From positions 62,001 to 126,000 of the forward strand of contig CALHND010000017.1 in the NCBI GenBank assembly GCA_938034875.1: a stretch of DNA of 64,000 nucleotides, given 5' to 3'. This document shows positions 8,245-16,923 of the stretch, piece by piece. This stretch comes from an uncultured Clostridia bacterium. GTDB lineage: Bacteria > Bacillota > Clostridia > Oscillospirales > Acutalibacteraceae. The notes under the pieces are model-generated. The model ran no database searches and had not been told where the DNA came from. It saw only the letters and a program-made list of their open reading frames with translations. A program made the position numbers and the translations under genes. How positions within the stretch are numbered: position 1 is the first letter of the stretch; each line of letters starts with the position of its first letter.

Positions 8245-9654
8245 ATGCTCAAAGAAACTAAAAAGATCGACACCAACCGTTATGAGTTGAATATAACCGT
8301 CGACGAAAAAACATTTGCCGATGCGTGCACAAAGGCGTATGCAAAGGTAGGCAAAAAAATTAATATACCCGGTTTCAGAAAGGGTAAGGCACCCCGCTCA
8401 ATTATCGAAAAATACTACGGCGCAGAGGTTTTCTATGAGGACGCCCTCGAAATAGTTTATCCCGAAGCTGTTCAGTCGGCTCTTGATGAGTCCGGACTCG
8501 AAATGGTCAGCGATAAGGTTGATTTTGATCTTGTTTCCATGGATAAGACAGGCGTCGAGTTTAAAATCACTATTACTGTCAAACCTGAAGTAATTGTAAA
8601 GGATTACAAGGGCTTAAAGGCTGAAAAAGTTAAGCCTGTTGTATCAGATGAGGAAATTGACAACCAGATAAAAGCAATTGCTGAGCGTAACGCCAGAATG
8701 ACTACTGTCGATGACAGAGCTTCAGCAATTGATGATACAGTTGTTTTTGACTTTGAAGGTTTCATTGATGATAAAGCTTTCGATGGCGGCAAGGCTGAAG
8801 GTTACTCGTTAAAGCTCGGTTCGGGTCAGTTTATCCCCGGATTTGAAGAGCAGTTGGTAGGTAGAAATACCGGCGACGAATTTGATGTAAATGTTACATT
8901 CCCAGAGGATTACCACAGCGCTGACTGTGCTGGTAAAGAAGCCGTATTTAAAATTAAACTCCACGAAATCAAAGTTACTGAACTTCCTGAAATTGATGAC
9001 GAATTCGTTAAGGACGTTAGTGAATTTGACACCCTCGATGAGTACAAGGCTGACTTAAAGCAAAAGGCTCTTGAGTACAAGGAAAAAGCAGCTGATGACT
9101 ATGTTGAAAATCAGATTATAGATGCAATGCTCGAGGGCTTCGAGGCAGAGATTCCGGAAGAAATGATTGAGCATCGCGTTGATGAAAATATCCGTGATTT
9201 TGCTTATCGTCTTGAAATGCAGGGCATGAATCTGGAAACATACCTTAAGTATGCAGGCGGCGACATGGCAGCTTTCCGTAATACTTTCAGAGATCAGTCT
9301 CTACGTCAGGTAAAGGTTCGCCTTGCACTTGAAAAGATTGCAGAGCTTGAAGATATTAAGGCTGAACAGGCTGATATTGACGCTGAATATGAAAAATATG
9401 CAGAACAGTATCAAATGGATGTTGAACAGATTAAAAAGGCCGTTCCCGAATCTGAAATCAGCAAGGACATTGTTGTTCAAAAGGCTATTGATTTTGTTCG
9501 TGCCAACGCTGTTATTACAGAGGTTGATGCTCCTGCTGAAAGCAAGCCGGCAACCAAAAAAACAGCCACAAAGAAAACGGCTGCTAAAAAGACCAGCGAT
9601 GCTGAGGAAAAGCCGGCTGCAAAGAAAACCGCCGCTAAAAAGTCCGAGGAATAA
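8245..9654 (+). CDS. tig: Trigger factor with Lys/Ala/Thr-rich C-terminal tail
   Basis: This is the ribosome-associated chaperone and prolyl isomerase. The ribosome-binding signature GFRKGKAPRSIIEKYYG is at about residues 43-59 and the FKBP domain at about 155-240, followed by the helical C-terminal domain. The product has 469 residues, some 40 more than usual. The extra part (about 429-469) repeats TKKTA and AKKTA in a low-complexity, strongly basic tail like those of histone H1-like proteins. tig, clpP and clpX are adjacent, as in many bacteria. Confidence 0.95.
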   Translation: MLKETKKIDTNRYELNITVDEKTFADACTKAYAKVGKKINIPGFRKGKAPRSIIEKYYGAEVFYEDALEIVYPEAVQSALDESGLEMVSDKVDFDLVSMDKTGVEFKITITVKPEVIVKDYKGLKAEKVKPVVSDEEIDNQIKAIAERNARMTTVDDRASAIDDTVVFDFEGFIDDKAFDGGKAEGYSLKLGSGQFIPGFEEQLVGRNTGDEFDVNVTFPEDYHSADCAGKEAVFKIKLHEIKVTELPEIDDEFVKDVSEFDTLDEYKADLKQKALEYKEKAADDYVENQIIDAMLEGFEAEIPEEMIEHRVDENIRDFAYRLEMQGMNLETYLKYAGGDMAAFRNTFRDQSLRQVKVRLALEKIAELEDIKAEQADIDAEYEKYAEQYQMDVEQIKKAVPESEISKDIVVQKAIDFVRANAVITEVDAPAESKPATKKTATKKTAAKKTSDAEEKPAAKKTAAKKSEE

Positions 9655-9715
9655 TTTACTCGTTTATTTGTATAACACGGCGCATATTTGCCTATATTTT
9701 AATATATGTTTTAAG

Positions 9716-9751
9716 AAGTGCCGTCAATAGAATATTTGACGGCACTTTGTT
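9716..9751 (+). terminator. Hairpin between tig and clpP, weak terminator
   Basis: AAGTGCCGTCAA (9716-9727) pairs perfectly with TTGACGGCACTT (9736-9747). The T-tract is interrupted (TTTGTTTCAC), so partial termination is more likely than a full stop, letting tig and clpPX be expressed at different levels. Confidence 0.6.
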
Positions 9752-9778
9752 TCACTTGAAAAAAAGGAGTGCTTATAA

Positions 9779-10360
9779 ATGAGTTTAGTGCCATATGTAA
9801 TTGAGCAGACAGGTCGCGGAGAACGGTCATACGACATTTTTTCACGCCTGCTTAATGACCGTATTATAGTTTTGTCCGATGAGGTTAACGATGCTACTGC
9901 AAGCCTTGTTATTGCACAGCTTCTTTATCTTGAAGGTCAGGACGCAGAAAAGGATATCAACCTTTATATTAACAGCCCCGGTGGATCTGTTTCAGCCGGT
10001 CTTGCTATTTACGATACAATGCAGTATATTAAGTGCGATGTTTCGACAATTTGTATGGGAATGGCAGCAAGCATGGGTGCTTTCTTGCTTTCCAGTGGTG
10101 CAAAAGGCAAGCGTTTTGCGTTGCCTAACGCTGAAATTATGATTCATCAGCCTCTCGGTCAGGCTAAAGGTCAGGCAACCGATATTATTATTCATGCTGA
10201 CCATATTAAGTTTATCCGTGAGCGCCTTAACAACATTCTTGCTGAAAACACTAATCAGCCGCTGGAGATTATTCAGCGTGATACTGAGCGCGATAACTTT
10301 ATGACAGCACAGGCTGCTGCAGACTATGGACTGATTGATAAGGTAATCACAAAGAGGTAA
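9779..10360 (+). CDS. clpP: ATP-dependent Clp protease proteolytic subunit
   Basis: At 193 residues the length is standard. The catalytic triad is visible: Ser98 in MGMAASMGAF, His123 in MIHQPLG and Asp172 in RDTERDN. ClpP forms the two-ring chamber that degrades proteins fed in by ClpX. The start follows AAAAAGGAG and clpX begins three bases after the stop, so the pair is cotranscribed. Confidence 0.97.
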   Translation: MSLVPYVIEQTGRGERSYDIFSRLLNDRIIVLSDEVNDATASLVIAQLLYLEGQDAEKDINLYINSPGGSVSAGLAIYDTMQYIKCDVSTICMGMAASMGAFLLSSGAKGKRFALPNAEIMIHQPLGQAKGQATDIIIHADHIKFIRERLNNILAENTNQPLEIIQRDTERDNFMTAQAAADYGLIDKVITKR

Positions 10361-10362
10361 TT

Positions 10363-11649
10363 ATGGACAATATTGAAAACAAAATATGCTGTTCTTTTTG
10401 CGGTAAAACGGCTGACGAAGTGCGTCAGCTTGTGGCAGGAGACGGTATATATATCTGTGACGAGTGCATCGAGACCTGCTATGAAATAGTAAACGGTATT
10501 GAGCCAAGAAAATCTTCTAAAAGCAAAAAGGAAACACCGTTTATACTTCCTACTCCAAAGGAAATTAAGGCTCAGCTCGATGAATATGTAATCGGTCAGG
10601 ATAGTGCAAAAATTGCGCTGGCTGTTGCTGTTTATAATCACTATAAACGCACTTGCTTTGGAACATCCGACTCTGATGTTGAACTTAGCAAAAGTAACAT
10701 TATGATGCTGGGTCCTACAGGCGTGGGTAAAACCTTGCTTGCACAGACTCTTGCTCGTATTCTCGATGTACCGTTTGCAATTACCGACGCTACCACTCTT
10801 ACTGAGGCGGGATATGTCGGTGAGGATGTTGAAAATATACTGCTTCGTTTGATTCAGGCAGCTGATTTTGACATTGAGCGCGCTGAGCGTGGCATCATAT
10901 ACATTGATGAAATTGACAAAATAGCACGCAAATCTGAAAATCCGTCTATTACACGAGATGTAAGCGGCGAGGGCGTTCAGCAAGCATTGCTTAAAATTCT
11001 TGAGGGAACGGTTGCAAATGTGCCTCCCCAGGGCGGCAGAAAGCATCCGCAACAGGAATTTATTCAGATTAACACGCAAAACATTTTGTTTATTTGTGCA
11101 GGCGCTTTTGACGGTATAGAAAAGCAAATTGAAAAGCGTATCGGCGGTTCTGGTATGGGATTTGGTTCCGAAATTAAGGATAAATCAAAGCGGGAACCTG
11201 CTGAACTGATAAAAGAGGCTACCCATTATGATTTAGTAAAATTCGGACTCATTCCGGAGCTTGTGGGTAGATTGCCTGTAATAACAACTCTTGAACCGCT
11301 TGATAAGCAAGCGTTACTCAAAATAATGACCGAGCCAAAAAACTCGATTGTAAAGCAGTTCCAGTCACTTTTTGCCATGGACGGAGCACAACTCGAGTTT
11401 GACAAAGCAGCTCTTGAGAAAATTGCGGACAAGACCATTGAACGCAAAACGGGAGCGCGTGGGTTGCGCTCAATTTTTGAGAGTGTACTGACTAAAATAA
11501 TGTTTGAGCTGCCAAGCAATTCAACAGTAGAGAAGGTAACTATAACCTCCGATACGGTTGACGGTGCTGAGCCTGCTCTTATTTGCGACCCCAGTCGCAA
11601 GCAGGTTCGTCTAACCTTACCGGCAAAGAAAAACTCCACAATAGCATAA
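10363..11649 (+). CDS. clpX: Clp protease ATP-binding subunit ClpX
   Basis: The 428-residue AAA+ unfoldase has its N-terminal zinc-binding domain (CSFCGK at Cys10/13 and CDEC at Cys32/35). The Walker A motif GPTGVGKT is at 117-124, Walker B is IIYIDEIDKI, and the ClpP-binding loop region (IGGSGMGFGSEI) is present. It recognises substrates, unfolds them and passes them to ClpP. The gene directly follows clpP with AGAGG and ends before a terminator; no lon gene follows. Confidence 0.97.
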   Translation: MDNIENKICCSFCGKTADEVRQLVAGDGIYICDECIETCYEIVNGIEPRKSSKSKKETPFILPTPKEIKAQLDEYVIGQDSAKIALAVAVYNHYKRTCFGTSDSDVELSKSNIMMLGPTGVGKTLLAQTLARILDVPFAITDATTLTEAGYVGEDVENILLRLIQAADFDIERAERGIIYIDEIDKIARKSENPSITRDVSGEGVQQALLKILEGTVANVPPQGGRKHPQQEFIQINTQNILFICAGAFDGIEKQIEKRIGGSGMGFGSEIKDKSKREPAELIKEATHYDLVKFGLIPELVGRLPVITTLEPLDKQALLKIMTEPKNSIVKQFQSLFAMDGAQLEFDKAALEKIADKTIERKTGARGLRSIFESVLTKIMFELPSNSTVEKVTITSDTVDGAEPALICDPSRKQVRLTLPAKKNSTIA

Positions 11650-11656
11650 TAAGCAG

Positions 11657-11692
11657 ACACCGACAGAAAGTTTTATTTTCCGTCGGTGTTTT
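11657..11692 (+). terminator. Rho-independent terminator after clpX
   Basis: ACACCGAC (11657-11664) pairs with GTCGGTGT (11682-11689), followed by TTTTGG. An inner GAAA/TTTC extension is possible. Confidence 0.75.
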
Positions 11693-11739
11693 GGTATAAT
11701 TTAATATGGCTATTTAATTGCCGATTTTTTTGCAAAGGC

Positions 11740-11768
11740 TTGAATTTCATACTGAAAAAAGGTATTAT
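11740..11768 (+). promoter_or_regulatory. Promoter of the DUF951-prfA run
   Basis: TTGAAT (11740-11745) and TATTAT (11763-11768) are spaced by 17 bases, 22 bases ahead of the DUF951 start. Confidence 0.6.
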
Positions 11769-11789
11769 TAAATATTAAGGGGTGTGACT

Positions 11790-11987
11790 ATGGATATACA
11801 GGTTGGAGACATTATAGAAATGAAAAAAACTCATCCGTGCGGAACAAAACAGTTTTCTGTATTGCGCATTGGAGCCGATTTCAAAATAAAATGCACCGGC
11901 TGCGGTCACGAGGTTATGGTCACACGACAAAAATGTGAAAAAAACATCAAAAAAGTCATAAGAAATGATTTTTCAGAAGGAGATTAA
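11790..11987 (+). CDS. DUF951 family small protein
   Basis: The product has 65 residues beginning MDIQVGDIIEMKKTHPCGTK and carries a CTGCG segment. This matches the DUF951 pattern (VGD..., KKxHPCG, GADxxIKCxGCG), a short protein family of Bacillota with no assigned role. I chose ATG 11790, seven bases after AAGGGG, over the GTG two codons upstream. It heads a run with prfA and the tRNA-modification gene, which hints at a link to translation; that is inference only. Confidence 0.85.
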   Translation: MDIQVGDIIEMKKTHPCGTKQFSVLRIGADFKIKCTGCGHEVMVTRQKCEKNIKKVIRNDFSEGD

Positions 11988-11990
11988 TCT

Positions 11991-13064
11991 GTGTTTGATA
12001 AGCTAAAAGAGGTCGAAGCAAAATATAATTATATATCGGAACGTCTGACCGATCCCGCAGTTATAAGTGATACTGAGCAGTATAAAAAACTGATGCGTGA
12101 TCATAAACAGCTTACGCCGATTATAGATAAGCTCCATGAATACGAAGCTGCAAAAACTGACTTTGAAGAAGCAAAAATGTTGCTTGATGAAGGCGGGCTT
12201 GATAGAGATTTTAAGGAAATGGTTGAGGAACAAATGTTCACTGCAAGGGATTGCATAGACCGAGTTGCCGAAGAAATCAAAATACTGCTTTTACCGCGCG
12301 ACCCAAATGATGATAAGAGTGTTATTATTGAGATTCGAGGAGGAGCAGGTGGGGAGGAAGCCGCCCTTTTCGCCGCGACTTTGATGAGAATGTACTCAAT
12401 GTACGCCGAATCAAAGGGATGGAAAACCGAAATTGTTAATCAAAGTCCTACTGAGCTTGGCGGATATAAGGAAGTCAGCTTTATGATTGAGGGCGACGGC
12501 GCATATTCAAGACTAAAATTTGAATCAGGTGTTCACCGTGTGCAGCGTGTACCCGACACCGAATCGCAGGGACGTATACACACATCTACTGTTACCGTTG
12601 CGGTTTTGCCCGAGGTTAACGATGTTGAGGTTGAAATAAACCCAGCCGATTTGCAAATTGATACCTACCGTTCATCCGGAGCAGGCGGCCAGCATGTTAA
12701 CAAAACCGAATCGGCTATCCGTATTACCCATTTGCCGACAGGGTTGGTCGTTGAGTGTCAGGATGAACGCAGTCAGCATAAAAACAAGGAAAAGGCTATG
12801 AAGGTACTGCGTTCTCGTCTTTATGAGCAAGCGCAAAAAGAGCAGACCGATAAAATTGCATCCGAACGCAGATTGCAGGTAGGAACGGGTGATAGAAGTG
12901 AACGCATACGCACATATAATTATCCCCAGGGACGCGTCAGCGAACACCGTATCGGACTCACACTTTATCACCTTGAGCAAACGCTTAACGGAGATTTAGA
13001 TGAGATATTTGATGCACTAATTACAGCCGATCAGGCTGATAAGCTAAAAGCAGAGGCAAACTGA
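11991..13064 (+). CDS. prfA: Peptide chain release factor 1
   Basis: The 357-residue class I release factor reads UAA and UAG. The GGQ motif that triggers peptide release is at residues 232-234 in SSGAGGQHVNKTESA, and the stop-codon reading region contains the PxT-type motif (SPTEL). The start is GTG, with AGAAGGAG at good spacing. It lies three bases after DUF951 and three before the Sua5 gene. Confidence 0.97.
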   Translation: MFDKLKEVEAKYNYISERLTDPAVISDTEQYKKLMRDHKQLTPIIDKLHEYEAAKTDFEEAKMLLDEGGLDRDFKEMVEEQMFTARDCIDRVAEEIKILLLPRDPNDDKSVIIEIRGGAGGEEAALFAATLMRMYSMYAESKGWKTEIVNQSPTELGGYKEVSFMIEGDGAYSRLKFESGVHRVQRVPDTESQGRIHTSTVTVAVLPEVNDVEVEINPADLQIDTYRSSGAGGQHVNKTESAIRITHLPTGLVVECQDERSQHKNKEKAMKVLRSRLYEQAQKEQTDKIASERRLQVGTGDRSERIRTYNYPQGRVSEHRIGLTLYHLEQTLNGDLDEIFDALITADQADKLKAEAN

Positions 13065-13067
13065 TAA

Positions 13068-14093
13068 ATGGAAACAAAACAGATAAAAATAATGTCTGCG
13101 GACGATAACATAAGGGCACTGGAGGAAGTTGCTGATATATTGCGCCAAGGTGGAACGGTCGGTATTCCGACCGAGACAGTCTACGGCTTGGCGGCTAACG
13201 CCTATGATTCGCAAGCAGTAGCAAAGATTTTTACTGCAAAGGGCAGACCCCAAGATAATCCGCTTATCGTTCATATTGCCGACATGGAAATGTTGCCTGT
13301 TTTGGCGGAAGAGGTCCCAGAATCAGCAAAAAAACTGGCTGAAGCTTTTTGGCCAGGCCCGCTTACGATGGTACTTAAACGCACTGATAAAATTCCAGCG
13401 TCGGTGTCAGCAGGACTTGATACTGTCGCGGTGCGTATGCCGTCAAATGAGGTTGCACGCGAAATTATTCGAGCAGCAGATTTGCCTCTTGCCGCTCCGT
13501 CGGCAAATATTTCGGGCAGGCCCAGCCCCACAACAGCACAGCATGTAATCGATGACCTTGACGGTAAAATTGATGCTATCGTTATATCGGGTGATTGCGA
13601 AGTGGGTGTAGAGTCGACGGTTATATTGCTCGCTGATGGGCAACAGCGATTGCTTCGTCCTGGCGGAATTACACACGAACAACTCGAAAGTGTTATTGGA
13701 AAGGTTGAAATTGACTCGTCCGTACTGTCTTCTGAACTGCAAACAAAAGTATCTTCGCCTGGAATGAAATATAAGCATTATTCTCCAAAAACTAAAATAG
13801 TTATTATTGAGGGTAATAGCGAAAAATTTTGTGATTATGTAAACCAGAAATCTGAAAAATGTGCTGCAATGTGCTTCAGCGAGGATAAAGAAAATATTTC
13901 TGTTCCAGCCATAGTCTACGGCAACGCTTTTGATGATATGTCGCAGGCACGTGAATTGTTTGATGCACTCAGACTGACCGACTCTCTCGGTGTCGACGTT
14001 GTTTATGCCCATTCGCCGCGAAAAACAGGCGTGGGATTGGCTGTATATAACCGCATGCTGCGTGCAGCTGCGTTTGAGGTGATAACCCTTTGA
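13068..14093 (+). CDS. Threonylcarbamoyl-AMP synthase, Sua5 type
   Basis: At 341 residues this is the long (Sua5) form: an N-terminal YrdC/TsaC domain (GIPTETVYGLAANAYD, then KGRPQDNPL and APSANISGRPSP) and a C-terminal Sua5 domain (SPGMKYKHYSPK linker, then about 100 residues). It makes threonylcarbamoyl-AMP from threonine, bicarbonate and ATP for t6A37 in tRNAs reading ANN codons. The tcdA gene further along would convert t6A to its cyclic form, so two steps of that pathway are present in the window. Confidence 0.94.
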   Translation: METKQIKIMSADDNIRALEEVADILRQGGTVGIPTETVYGLAANAYDSQAVAKIFTAKGRPQDNPLIVHIADMEMLPVLAEEVPESAKKLAEAFWPGPLTMVLKRTDKIPASVSAGLDTVAVRMPSNEVAREIIRAADLPLAAPSANISGRPSPTTAQHVIDDLDGKIDAIVISGDCEVGVESTVILLADGQQRLLRPGGITHEQLESVIGKVEIDSSVLSSELQTKVSSPGMKYKHYSPKTKIVIIEGNSEKFCDYVNQKSEKCAAMCFSEDKENISVPAIVYGNAFDDMSQARELFDALRLTDSLGVDVVYAHSPRKTGVGLAVYNRMLRAAAFEVITL

Positions 14094-14698
14094 GTATAAT
14101 TATCGGACTAACAGGACAAACAGGCGCAGGAAAGGGCACGGTTGCTCGTATCTTGTGCGACAAAGGCATGAGTCTTATCGATTGCGATAAGGTATCTCGT
14201 GAAGTAGTTGAAAAGGGCAGTGAAACATTGTTAAAGCTTACAGACGCCTTTTCAGATCAAATTTTAAATGCTGACGGTACACTTAATCGCGGTGTTTTAG
14301 CTCAGCGTGCCTTTGTCGACCCACAAACTGTTCGTTTGCTTAATTCAATTACACATCCAGCAATTATCGAACGCATAAAAGAAAAAGTATTGCAGTTTTC
14401 AGAATCCGGCGCTAAATATATTGTTGTTGACGCGCCAACCCTAATTGAAAGCGGCGCCGCAGATATGTGCGATGTTATAGTTGCAGTAGTAGCCGATGAG
14501 GACATTCGCCTTGAACGGATTGTAAACCGTGACGGCATAGATATTACATCGGCAAAACGGAGAATGTCGGTACAGCCAAAAGTTGATTTTTACACCGACA
14601 ATGCAGATTACACAATTTATAATAACGGTGATTTGGAATTGCTTAGTCAGCAGTCCGGTATCGTTTGTGATGATATATTGAGGAATTTTACTGAATGA
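14090..14698 (+). CDS. coaE: Dephospho-CoA kinase
   Basis: The product has 202 residues and the P-loop GQTGAGKGT at 9-17, followed by DCDKVSREV. It phosphorylates dephospho-CoA, the last step of coenzyme A synthesis. The start is TTG overlapping the Sua5 stop (TTGA), so translation is coupled. The C-terminal part has RMSVQPKVDFYTDNADYTIYN, in line with the family's ADxxIxN region. Confidence 0.93.
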   Translation: MSIIIGLTGQTGAGKGTVARILCDKGMSLIDCDKVSREVVEKGSETLLKLTDAFSDQILNADGTLNRGVLAQRAFVDPQTVRLLNSITHPAIIERIKEKVLQFSESGAKYIVVDAPTLIESGAADMCDVIVAVVADEDIRLERIVNRDGIDITSAKRRMSVQPKVDFYTDNADYTIYNNGDLELLSQQSGIVCDDILRNFTE

Positions 14699-15216
14699 AG
14701 TGTTTATTTAGGTTCATAATAATTTTGATTTTGCTTATTGCTGTTGTAGTGGGTATGATATATGGAGCACATCAGTTTTACCCAAAAAAATACAGCGAAT
14801 ATGTTGAAAAATACTGCCATGAATATGATGTGCCGATTAATCTTGCTTATGCTGTAATAAAATGCGAAAGCAATTTTGATCCCAATGCTGTTTCCGATGT
14901 TGGTGCTTTGGGCTTAATGCAAATTACACCCGAAACATTTGAGTGGGTACAGGGAAAAATGAATGTTGAGGTAGAGGACACAGATGCTCTTTATGATCCA
15001 GAGACCAATATTCGCGCAGGAATATATTTGTTAAAACTAAACTTAACGGATTTTGACAGCACCGAATTTGCTTTGGCGGCCTATCATGCCGGCAGAGGCG
15101 TCACAAAACAATGGGTTAGTGATGGGTTACAGCCTGAAGACATCCCCTACAATGACACAAATTCGTATATCAAGCGTGTAACAAAAACCCACAAAATCTA
15201 TGATTTACTATATTGA
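14695..15216 (+). CDS. Lytic transglycosylase, SLT domain, membrane-anchored
   Basis: The 173-residue product has an N-terminal membrane segment (about 5-24) and an SLT domain with the catalytic glutamate Glu58 in VIKCESNFDPNA. Family motifs GALGLMQITPET and AAYHAGRG follow. It cuts glycan strands of peptidoglycan, forming 1,6-anhydro ends, outside the membrane. The start overlaps the coaE stop (ATGA). Similar short SLT proteins next to coaE occur in other Clostridia. Confidence 0.9.
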   Translation: MKCLFRFIIILILLIAVVVGMIYGAHQFYPKKYSEYVEKYCHEYDVPINLAYAVIKCESNFDPNAVSDVGALGLMQITPETFEWVQGKMNVEVEDTDALYDPETNIRAGIYLLKLNLTDFDSTEFALAAYHAGRGVTKQWVSDGLQPEDIPYNDTNSYIKRVTKTHKIYDLLY

Positions 15217-15239
15217 TAAAAAAGAAAGGGAATATCATT

Positions 15240-16637
15240 ATGTCAGAAAAAACTAAAGGCGAATTGCTTATGGAACAGCTTACGTACAAACGCGACAGCG
15301 GCTGTAACGATGAAAAAGCGATAGCAGCAGCTGAACTGTTTTGCGAAGGGTACAAAAGCTTTTTAAACATGGCAAAAACAGAGCGTGAGGCAGCTGATTT
15401 TGCTGTTGCCGCTGCTATTGAAAAGGGATTTAAAAAATTTGACCGCAATGCAAAATATCAGGCGGGAGATAAGGTTTATTTAAATAACAGAGGCAAAGCA
15501 GTTATTCTTGCAGTAATCGGCAATTGCCCCGTTGAAAATGGAGTGCGTATTGCCGCATCCCACATTGACGCACCGCGTATTGACTTAAAGCCTAATCCGC
15601 TGTATGAAGATTCCGAAATGGCACTTTTCAAAACCCATTATTACGGTGGAATTAAAAAATACCAGTGGACTGCAATTCCTCTCTCACTTCACGGTGTAGT
15701 TATACGAGGTGACGGTGCATCTATCCCCGTCGTAATAGGTGAGGACGAGGATGATCCTTGCTTTGTAATTACAGACCTTCTCCCGCACCTTGCTGCTGAA
15801 CAGTATAAGCGCACTTTGAGCGATGGTATACGCGGCGAAGAACTGAATGTGTTAATTGGCAGCTATCCGTTTAAGGATGATAAGGTTAGTGAAGCAGTTA
15901 AGCTGAACATTCTAAACATTATTTTTGAAAAGTACGGCATTGTTGAAACCGATTTCATTTCGGCTGAATTAGAACTTGTACCGGCATTCAAGTCTCGCGA
16001 TATAGGATTTGATCGTTCCCTCATTGGCTCTTACGGACATGACGATCGTGTTTGTGCATATCCTGCTCTTATGGCGGCCTTAAATGCCCCAGAAACGCCC
16101 GAACACACAGTAGTAACAGTTTTAGCAGATAAAGAAGAAATCGGCTCTATGGGCAACACAGGGCTTGAATCTGCGTTTTTAAAATACTTCATCTGTGATT
16201 TAGCAAAATCACAGGGTGGTGACGGTTACACAGCACTTTCAAATAGCGAGTGTCTGTCGGCCGATGTAAACGCTGCCTTTGATCCCAACTATCCTGATGT
16301 TCTTGACAAAAGAAATTGTGCTATGATAAATCATGGTGCCGCATTTACAAAGTACACCGGTTCACGAGGCAAGAGCGGAACAAGCGATGCCTCAGCAGAA
16401 TTTGTTGGCAAAGTGCGTCGCATCATGGATCTGAATAATGTTAAGTGGCAGATGGCAGAACTTGGTAGAGTTGATTTGGGCGGCGGCGGCACAGTTGCAA
16501 TGTATATTGCAAATTTAGGTATGGATGTTATTGATATCGGCGTTCCAGTTCTTTCAATGCATTCACCTTTTGAGGTTGTTGCTAAGTTTGATGTATATAT
16601 GGTTTACAAAGCCATAGAAGCTTTTTATAAAAGCTGA
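15240..16637 (+). CDS. Aminopeptidase, M18 family
   Basis: The protein has 465 residues with the M18 metal-site segments ASHIDAPRIDLKPNPL, DKEEIGSMGNTG and SMHSPFEV near the end. M18 enzymes are cytoplasmic zinc aminopeptidases that trim N-terminal residues. I place the start at ATG 15240, nine bases after AGAAAGGG; a TTG at 15213 in frame has no better site. It ends the long operon running from DUF951. Confidence 0.92.
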   Translation: MSEKTKGELLMEQLTYKRDSGCNDEKAIAAAELFCEGYKSFLNMAKTEREAADFAVAAAIEKGFKKFDRNAKYQAGDKVYLNNRGKAVILAVIGNCPVENGVRIAASHIDAPRIDLKPNPLYEDSEMALFKTHYYGGIKKYQWTAIPLSLHGVVIRGDGASIPVVIGEDEDDPCFVITDLLPHLAAEQYKRTLSDGIRGEELNVLIGSYPFKDDKVSEAVKLNILNIIFEKYGIVETDFISAELELVPAFKSRDIGFDRSLIGSYGHDDRVCAYPALMAALNAPETPEHTVVTVLADKEEIGSMGNTGLESAFLKYFICDLAKSQGGDGYTALSNSECLSADVNAAFDPNYPDVLDKRNCAMINHGAAFTKYTGSRGKSGTSDASAEFVGKVRRIMDLNNVKWQMAELGRVDLGGGGTVAMYIANLGMDVIDIGVPVLSMHSPFEVVAKFDVYMVYKAIEAFYKS

Positions 16638-16645
16638 AAATTGAC

Positions 16646-16674
16646 TTGATTTTTTCATCGGCTTGTGGTATTAT
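16646..16674 (+). promoter_or_regulatory. Promoter of tRNA-Leu(CAA)
   Basis: TTGATT (16646-16651) and TATTAT (16669-16674) are spaced by 17 bases, 14 bases ahead of the tRNA. Confidence 0.6.
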
Positions 16675-16688
16675 CTACTTTGTTACAA

Positions 16689-16775
16689 GCCGGTGTGATG
16701 GAATTGGCAGACGTAGTGGACTCAAAATCCACCGCCAGCGATGGCGTGCCGGTTCGAGTCCGGCCACCGGCACCA
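16689..16775 (+). tRNA. tRNA-Leu, anticodon CAA
   Basis: Acceptor arms GCCGGTG (16689-16695) and CACCGGC (16765-16771) pair fully. The anticodon arm is GTGGA-CTCAAAA-TCCAC with anticodon CAA, and the T arm is GCCGG-TTCGAGT-CCGGC. A long variable arm (class II) and an encoded CCA are present. The length is 87 bases. Confidence 0.97.
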
Positions 16776-16778
16776 TGT

Positions 16779-16817
16779 AAAAAACCTCTTTTGTCTACCA
16801 AGACAAGAGAGGTTTTT
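16779..16817 (+). terminator. Terminator after tRNA-Leu(CAA)
   Basis: A long hairpin of AAAAACCTCT...TTGTCT with AGACAA...GAGAGGTTTTT, loop ACCA, is followed by T residues, directly after the tRNA. Confidence 0.8.
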
Positions 16818-16873
16818 GTTGTTATGTAATGGATTCAGAATATGTAAACAAACGCACAGCAACAGTAAGTTGC

Positions 16874-16902
16874 TTGTAAATCCCTCATACAAACATTATA
16901 CT
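16874..16902 (+). promoter_or_regulatory. Promoter of the XRE/zinc-ribbon gene
   Basis: TTGTAA (16874-16879) and TATACT (16897-16902) are spaced by 17 bases; the start codon follows 21 bases later, after GAGAGGTGAT. Confidence 0.55.
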
Positions 16903-16923
16903 ATATTGAGAGGTGATAATAAT

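Noticed and set aside
10324..11127. Long open frame (267 codons) on the minus strand within clpX
   Set aside because: It is fully antisense to clpX, has no ribosome binding site and gives a product with no recognisable motif; it is a shadow of codon bias.
13443..14012. Open frame of 189 codons antisense to the Sua5 gene
   Set aside because: It has no start site support and lies wholly within a conserved gene.
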